From: Bacteroidia bacterium
GTDB taxonomy: Bacteria > Bacteroidota > Bacteroidia > Palsa-965
Direction: 5' to 3'
Assembly (NCBI GenBank): GCA_025454955.1
Contig: JALONL010000030.1
Location: 1 to 56,209, forward strand
DNA length: 56,209 nt
Below, piece by piece: positions 53,143 through 56,209 of the stretch. Position numbers and translations under genes: made by a program. A model generated the notes under the pieces. The model worked only from the letters and a program-made list of their open reading frames with translations. It did not search any database and was not told where the DNA came from. The first letter of the stretch is position 1. The number at the start of each line of letters is the position of its first letter.

Positions 53143-53816
53143 GATTGTTTATTTACAGAAGATGAATGAAGCAGCCGTGAGGCCGCCACGGCAAAACCGG
53201 CACCGGCCACCGGGCCCAGCAGGTAAATCCAGCTATGCTCAAAATACCCCGAGGCCAGCGCGGGAGCCAGCGAACGAAAAGGATTCATAGACGCACCGCA
53301 AACCGGCCCGGCAAACATGGCTTCGAGCGCCACTAAGCCGCCCACGGCCAGCGCCGCAGTAATACCTTTTTCGCGTGCGCCCTGCGACACCTGCAAAATT
53401 ACCAGCATGAGAAAAAACGTAAGCAGAAATTCCAGCACCAGCGATTGCCCCGCACTGCCCGAAGGCAATGTGGCTCCCAGCAATTCGTGCGAGGGAAAAA
53501 GCCATTTGAGCAAAAAACTCGCACTCACGGCACCCACAAACTGCATGATTACATAACCCGGCACACGACTCCATTGAAACCGCCCGGCCAGCGCAAAACC
53601 AATACTCACTGCCGGGTTAAAATGCGCACCCGAAATTTCGCCCAGCGCATAAATAAGCACCATCACCACCAATCCGAAGGTGAGCGCCACACCGCCGTGC
53701 GTAATTGCACCGGCAGAAATATCGTTGATGATGATTGCACCCGTTCCGCAAAAAACCAGGAAGAAGGTGCCCAATGCCTCGGCAAATAATTGTTGCCTCA
53801 AAGTATGTGTAGCCAT
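53139..53816 (-). CDS. aqpS: Aquaporin of the AqpS type in an ars operon
   Basis: A 225-residue MIP channel with six helices. The first half-helix loop has N-P-A (67-69); the second has N-P-F (178-180), a change from the canonical N-P-A. The start is at MATHTLRQQ, just one base from the arsR stop; a longer in-frame form would extend into arsR. In Sinorhizobium meliloti the same order arsR-aqpS-arsC is known, with AqpS letting arsenite out down its gradient in place of an ArsB or Acr3 pump. No such pump is in this operon. The symbol follows that analogy. Confidence 0.88.
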   Translation of the reverse strand: MATHTLRQQLFAEALGTFFLVFCGTGAIIINDISAGAITHGGVALTFGLVVMVLIYALGEISGAHFNPAVSIGFALAGRFQWSRVPGYVIMQFVGAVSASFLLKWLFPSHELLGATLPSGSAGQSLVLEFLLTFFLMLVILQVSQGAREKGITAALAVGGLVALEAMFAGPVCGASMNPFRSLAPALASGYFEHSWIYLLGPVAGAGFAVAASRLLHSSSVNKQS

Positions 53817-53817
53817 A

Positions 53818-54150
53818 TCAGCAGCAATTACCCTCTGTTTTTTTCCACTTCCCGAAAAACGCCTGCAACAGCAACTCTGCCTTTCGCCAGTTTTCGGGGT
53901 CGATACAATAGCAGGTGCGTGGCCCTTCAATTTCGCCCTGAACTAATCCTGCCTCTTTCAACGCCTTGAGGTGCTGCGAAACGGTTGACTGCGACAAAGG
54001 CAGTTCTTCCACAAGATCGCCGCAGATACAGGCATTTTTCTCGATCAGCAATTCCAGAATAGCTATCCGGGCCGGATGCCCGAGTGCTTTGGTAAGCTGG
54101 GCCAGCTCAATATGCGTATCAGTGAAAACTCCGGTTTTGGTTTTTCCCAT
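53818..54150 (-). CDS. arsR: ArsR family repressor
   Basis: A 110-residue winged-helix metalloregulator that should release DNA when arsenite or a related thiol-binding metalloid binds. L-G-H-P-A-R-I-A-I-L is the first helix; C-I-C in N-A-C-I-C-G-D-L is the ArsR-type cysteine pair; S-Q-S-T-V-S-Q-H-L-K is the recognition helix; further cysteines follow in T-C-Y-C-I. A near-perfect 20-bp palindrome overlaps its own start codon and is the likely operator. Confidence 0.93.
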   Translation of the reverse strand: MGKTKTGVFTDTHIELAQLTKALGHPARIAILELLIEKNACICGDLVEELPLSQSTVSQHLKALKEAGLVQGEIEGPRTCYCIDPENWRKAELLLQAFFGKWKKTEGNCC

Positions 54151-54168
54151 ATCGCAATATTACGATAT
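54149..54168. promoter_or_regulatory. Candidate ArsR operator
   Basis: The 20 bases ATATCGCAATATTACGATAT form a palindrome with one mismatched pair (the sixth symmetric base positions from each end: C versus A). It overlaps the first two bases of the arsR start codon, fitting autoregulation. A plus-strand -7-like word TATATTTG begins at 54168, so the site might also affect the divergent regulator gene. Confidence 0.6.
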
Positions 54169-54286
54169 ATATTTGTCGCAAGTACTCAGAAAACGGTTAT
54201 TTCTACCTGTTTTTACATCTTCAGGGGCAATAGTCCGTATAAACCGGGGAACTTATAGTTTGATATGTTATATATTTACTCATCCC

Positions 54287-54976
54287 ATGAATTGCCTTAT
54301 TGTTGATGATAATCGTCTGGCGCTGATGGCGCTTGAACAGCTTGTAGCCCAGGTGGATAACCTCACCTTTGCAGGGTCGTGCGAAAGCGCCACACAGGCT
54401 TACAACCGGCTGAGAAACGAGAAGATCGATCTGCTGCTGCTGGATATTGAGTTGCCCGATATGTCGGGGCTTGATTTACTGCGTTCGCTCGAACGAAAAC
54501 CGCTGGTCATACTCATTACTGCCAAAACAGATTATGCCGTGGAGGCCTTTGAGCTGAACGTAGTGGACTATCTGGTAAAACCGGTAAACCTGCAGCGTTT
54601 CCTTCAGGCCATTGAAAAAGCGCGCGTATTGCACGAACAGCGCAAAACCAGCACCGGCCTGCAAAGCGATTTCGTATTTGTCCGCTCGCAAAACCAGCTT
54701 GTAAAAATCAGGCTCGAGGACATACTTTATATACAGGCGCTGGGCGATTACATTACCATCCATACCACCGACAAACGTTTTACCATTCACATGACCCTGA
54801 GAAGTGTGGAGGAGAAACTTCCCTCCTCGCTATTTTTAAGAATACACCGTTCGTGGATAGCCGCCCTGCATCATATAGACAGTGTGGAGGAAAATGTGGC
54901 CAAAATTGGCAATGCCTCAGTGCCCATTGGCGAGCAGTACAGGCCACTATTAATACGCCGCCTTCATCTGTTATAA
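54287..54976 (+). CDS. LytTR response regulator
   Basis: A 229-residue regulator with a receiver domain (about 1-120; D8-D9, phosphoacceptor D53 in L-L-D-I-E-L-P, Lys in Y-L-V-K-P-V) and a LytTR domain (about 130-229; FVFVRSQNQLVKIRLED, IQALGDYITIHT, FLRIHRSWIAAL). The start is the ATG at 54287; a longer in-frame form would overlap arsR. No kinase gene lies next to it, so it is an orphan and must use a distant LytS-type kinase. Confidence 0.92.
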   Translation: MNCLIVDDNRLALMALEQLVAQVDNLTFAGSCESATQAYNRLRNEKIDLLLLDIELPDMSGLDLLRSLERKPLVILITAKTDYAVEAFELNVVDYLVKPVNLQRFLQAIEKARVLHEQRKTSTGLQSDFVFVRSQNQLVKIRLEDILYIQALGDYITIHTTDKRFTIHMTLRSVEEKLPSSLFLRIHRSWIAALHHIDSVEENVAKIGNASVPIGEQYRPLLIRRLHLL

Positions 54977-55220
54977 TTGGGCATTCGTTGACAAATAATA
55001 ACAATTTAAAATATCAAGATTAAGTAATGCCATTTTTTCAATTATTTAAATATCAAACAATTACCTATTTTTTTCACAGAAAAACAGGTAATTTACCACC
55101 TTTTGAAATTTAGTAATGCTCAAAATCTCAAATCCGGCAAAACCGGCTATGATTTGGCAGGTTTTACCGGGTAATGCACCCGGCTGACCGAAAAAACATT
55201 TTCGTGAAAGAATCCTAAAA

Positions 55221-55228
55221 TACATTTG
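55221..55228 (+). promoter_or_regulatory. Bacteroidota -7 promoter box
   Basis: TACATTTG matches TAnnTTTG. A T-rich word (TTTTCG at 55199-55204) sits near the -33 position but is not TTTG. Transcription would begin near 55235. Confidence 0.45.
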
Positions 55229-55234
55229 TGCTAC

Positions 55235-55349
55235 TGAGAATAACACAACATCTAGTTGTGCAATTATAGAGTTCTACACGGTAGTAACTGGGGCGTAATT
55301 ACCGTGTCTGACCGGCAGCCATGCGAAAGTATGGCTGCTTTGTTTTTAT
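55235..55349 (+). ncRNA. Candidate structured RNA or leader with three hairpins
   Basis: Three consecutive stems: CACAAC/GTTGTG (55244-55249 with 55255-55260), a 10-bp stem with one G-U pair (55276-55285 with 55298-55307) and GCAGCCAT/ATGGCTGC (55315-55322 with 55331-55338), the last followed by a T-rich tract TTTGTTTTTA. It ends 15 bases before the methyltransferase start. The word GGCTGC recurs at 55358-55363, next to the start codon, and could pair with the same left arm, so the third hairpin might be an attenuator. It may be an independent small RNA or a regulated leader. No known RNA family was recognised. Confidence 0.4.
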
Positions 55350-55363
55350 GTACCTTCGGCTGC

Positions 55364-56209
55364 ATGAATAGCGAGTATGTTTCCTTTAACCGCGAAGCCT
55401 GGAACCAGAAAACCGGTGTTCATGCGCAATCGGATTTTTATGATGTGGAATCATTTAAAGCGGGGAAAAGCAGCCTGAACGTTCTGGAACGCGACTGGCT
55501 GGGCAATGTGAAAGGCCAAACCCTGCTTCACCTGCAATGCCATTTCGGGATGGACAGCATTTCGTGGGCGCGCCTGGGGGCAAAGGTTACGGGAGTTGAT
55601 TTATCCGACAAAGCCATAGCCCTTGCCAACCAACTGGCCGCCGCCGAAAATGCCGACGCTCAATTTGTATGCTGCAATGTTTACGACACCCGCCTGCATA
55701 TTTCCGGCACATTCGATATTGTGTTTACGTCCTACGGCACCATTGGCTGGCTTCCCGACCTGAATAAATGGGCTGAAGTAATTGCCCGATCGCTCAAACC
55801 GGGCGGACGGTTTCTGATTGTTGATTTTCATCCCGCCCTGTGGATGTTTGACGATGAGTTTACCCGCGTGGCTTACCCGTACAACAGCCACCAGGACGAG
55901 CCCATTGTGGAAACCCTCATCGGCACCTACGCCAACAGAGATGCCCCGATAAGCACCACCACCTACGGCTGGAACCACGGGCTGGCCAAAATTTTCGGCG
56001 CGCTTATGACGCAGGGGCTGGTGGTAAAGCGGTTTGAGGAGTACACGTATTCCAACTATCCCTGCTTTCAGAATATTGAGCAGGGCGAGGATGGATTCTG
56101 GCGTGTAAAAGTGAAACCTTCCCCAAAAACAGCTACGCTCAAAACTACTAACTTTCGCAGAGCGTATGAAAAAATCGAAATTCACCGAGAGCCAGATCGT
56201 ATCGATACT
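55364..56209 (+). CDS. Class I SAM-dependent methyltransferase, 3' end apparently disrupted
   Basis: The frame is open from the ATG to the end of the window (282 codons, no stop). The first about 245 residues form a normal methyltransferase: L-L-H-L-Q-C-H-F-G-M-D-S is the SAM motif I of a known family, followed by GVDLS, F-D-I-V-F-T-S-Y-G-T and L-K-P-G-G-R-F. The family normally ends shortly after the W-R-V-K segment. Here the frame runs on through bases that read as the leader and orfA of an IS3-family element (start at 56166), so the native C-terminus is probably cut off and replaced by a fused tail from about 56104 on. Confidence 0.8.
   Translation, partial: MNSEYVSFNREAWNQKTGVHAQSDFYDVESFKAGKSSLNVLERDWLGNVKGQTLLHLQCHFGMDSISWARLGAKVTGVDLSDKAIALANQLAAAENADAQFVCCNVYDTRLHISGTFDIVFTSYGTIGWLPDLNKWAEVIARSLKPGGRFLIVDFHPALWMFDDEFTRVAYPYNSHQDEPIVETLIGTYANRDAPISTTTYGWNHGLAKIFGALMTQGLVVKRFEEYTYSNYPCFQNIEQGEDGFWRVKVKPSPKTATLKTTNFRRAYEKIEIHREPDRIDT
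56104..56209 (+). mobile_element. Left end of an IS3-family insertion sequence, partial
   Basis: From 56166 the plus strand encodes the start of a transposase OrfA of the IS3 type. The sequence before it, from about a TGTAAAAGTG word at 56104, no longer looks like methyltransferase and has the length expected of an IS3 leader. The exact left end is not certain; the element continues beyond the window. Confidence 0.55.
56166..56209 (+). CDS. IS3-family transposase OrfA, N-terminal fragment
   Basis: The 14 complete codons read MKKSKFTESQIVSI, a very typical beginning of the HTH (Tnp_1/IS3 OrfA) proteins that bind the IS ends. The rest lies outside the window. It is in a different frame from the methyltransferase gene it appears to interrupt. 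Confidence 0.8.
   Translation, partial: MKKSKFTESQIVSI

Larger units (their letters stand above)
54977..55363. other. Non-coding stretch before the methyltransferase gene
   Basis: No gene is supported. The first 130 bases are AT-rich and without features; the rest has a -7-like box at 55221-55228 and three hairpins in a row, listed separately as a candidate RNA. Confidence 0.6.

Overview
The window comes from a Bacteroidota genome. Four genes end in the type A C-terminal domain used by the type IX secretion system (29690-31138, 32514-34208, 35059-37110, 40613-42784). Several genes are preceded by the Bacteroidota -7 box TAnnTTTG (thyA, tatC, dnaX, icd and others). The isocitrate dehydrogenase is of the eukaryote-like type. 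No rRNA, tRNA or CRISPR array was seen. Most of the window is moderately GC-rich chromosome; the first 5 kb and parts of 34.2-35.0 kb are clearly more AT-rich.

Layout. Positions 1-3901 form an AT-rich accessory segment. A two-gene overlapping cassette (a YD-repeat-like protein and a protein with a PD-(D/E)XK nuclease signature) lies between two near-identical 84-bp two-hairpin repeats, and a palindromic repeat follows that recurs 31 kb away. 3902-9575 carries a small secreted protein, a LemA/TPM/TPM operon, an epimerase-like protein, a DUF6882-like protein and a secreted hydrolase. 9688-19988 carries a VOC protein, a four-gene operon (APC permease, SDR, lipoprotein amidohydrolase, outer-membrane protein), thyA, a 46-bp tandem repeat array, an alpha/beta hydrolase, a Crp/Fnr regulator and a cyclophilin. 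20075-24756 is a CPBP protease, M61 protease, LytS-type kinase and LytTR regulator run. 24827-29505 holds a TIGR02117 protein, a NodU/CmcH carbamoyltransferase and a GT-C/TPR membrane protein, which may modify surface glycans. 29690-42784 mixes T9SS cargo with housekeeping genes: tatC, dnaX and icd. 42857-51997 includes a sterol-desaturase-type enzyme, a tandem AAA+ ATPase, a PafA-type phosphatase operon with crcB and an RDD membrane protein. 52084-54150 is PAP2 plus an arsR-aquaporin-arsC resistance operon. The right end carries a second LytTR regulator, a candidate structured RNA, and a methyltransferase gene that appears to be entered by an IS3-family element at the window edge.

Points most worth a second look: the YD-repeat/nuclease cassette between repeats; an A10 run in dnaX placed so that either direction of slippage or a -1 frameshift gives a gamma-like product ending at about residue 370; a 17-residue hydrophobic peptide gene at 48089-48142 with its own promoter and terminator; and a three-hairpin RNA candidate directly before the methyltransferase. 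All function calls come from reading motifs and family resemblance by eye. No database search was run.
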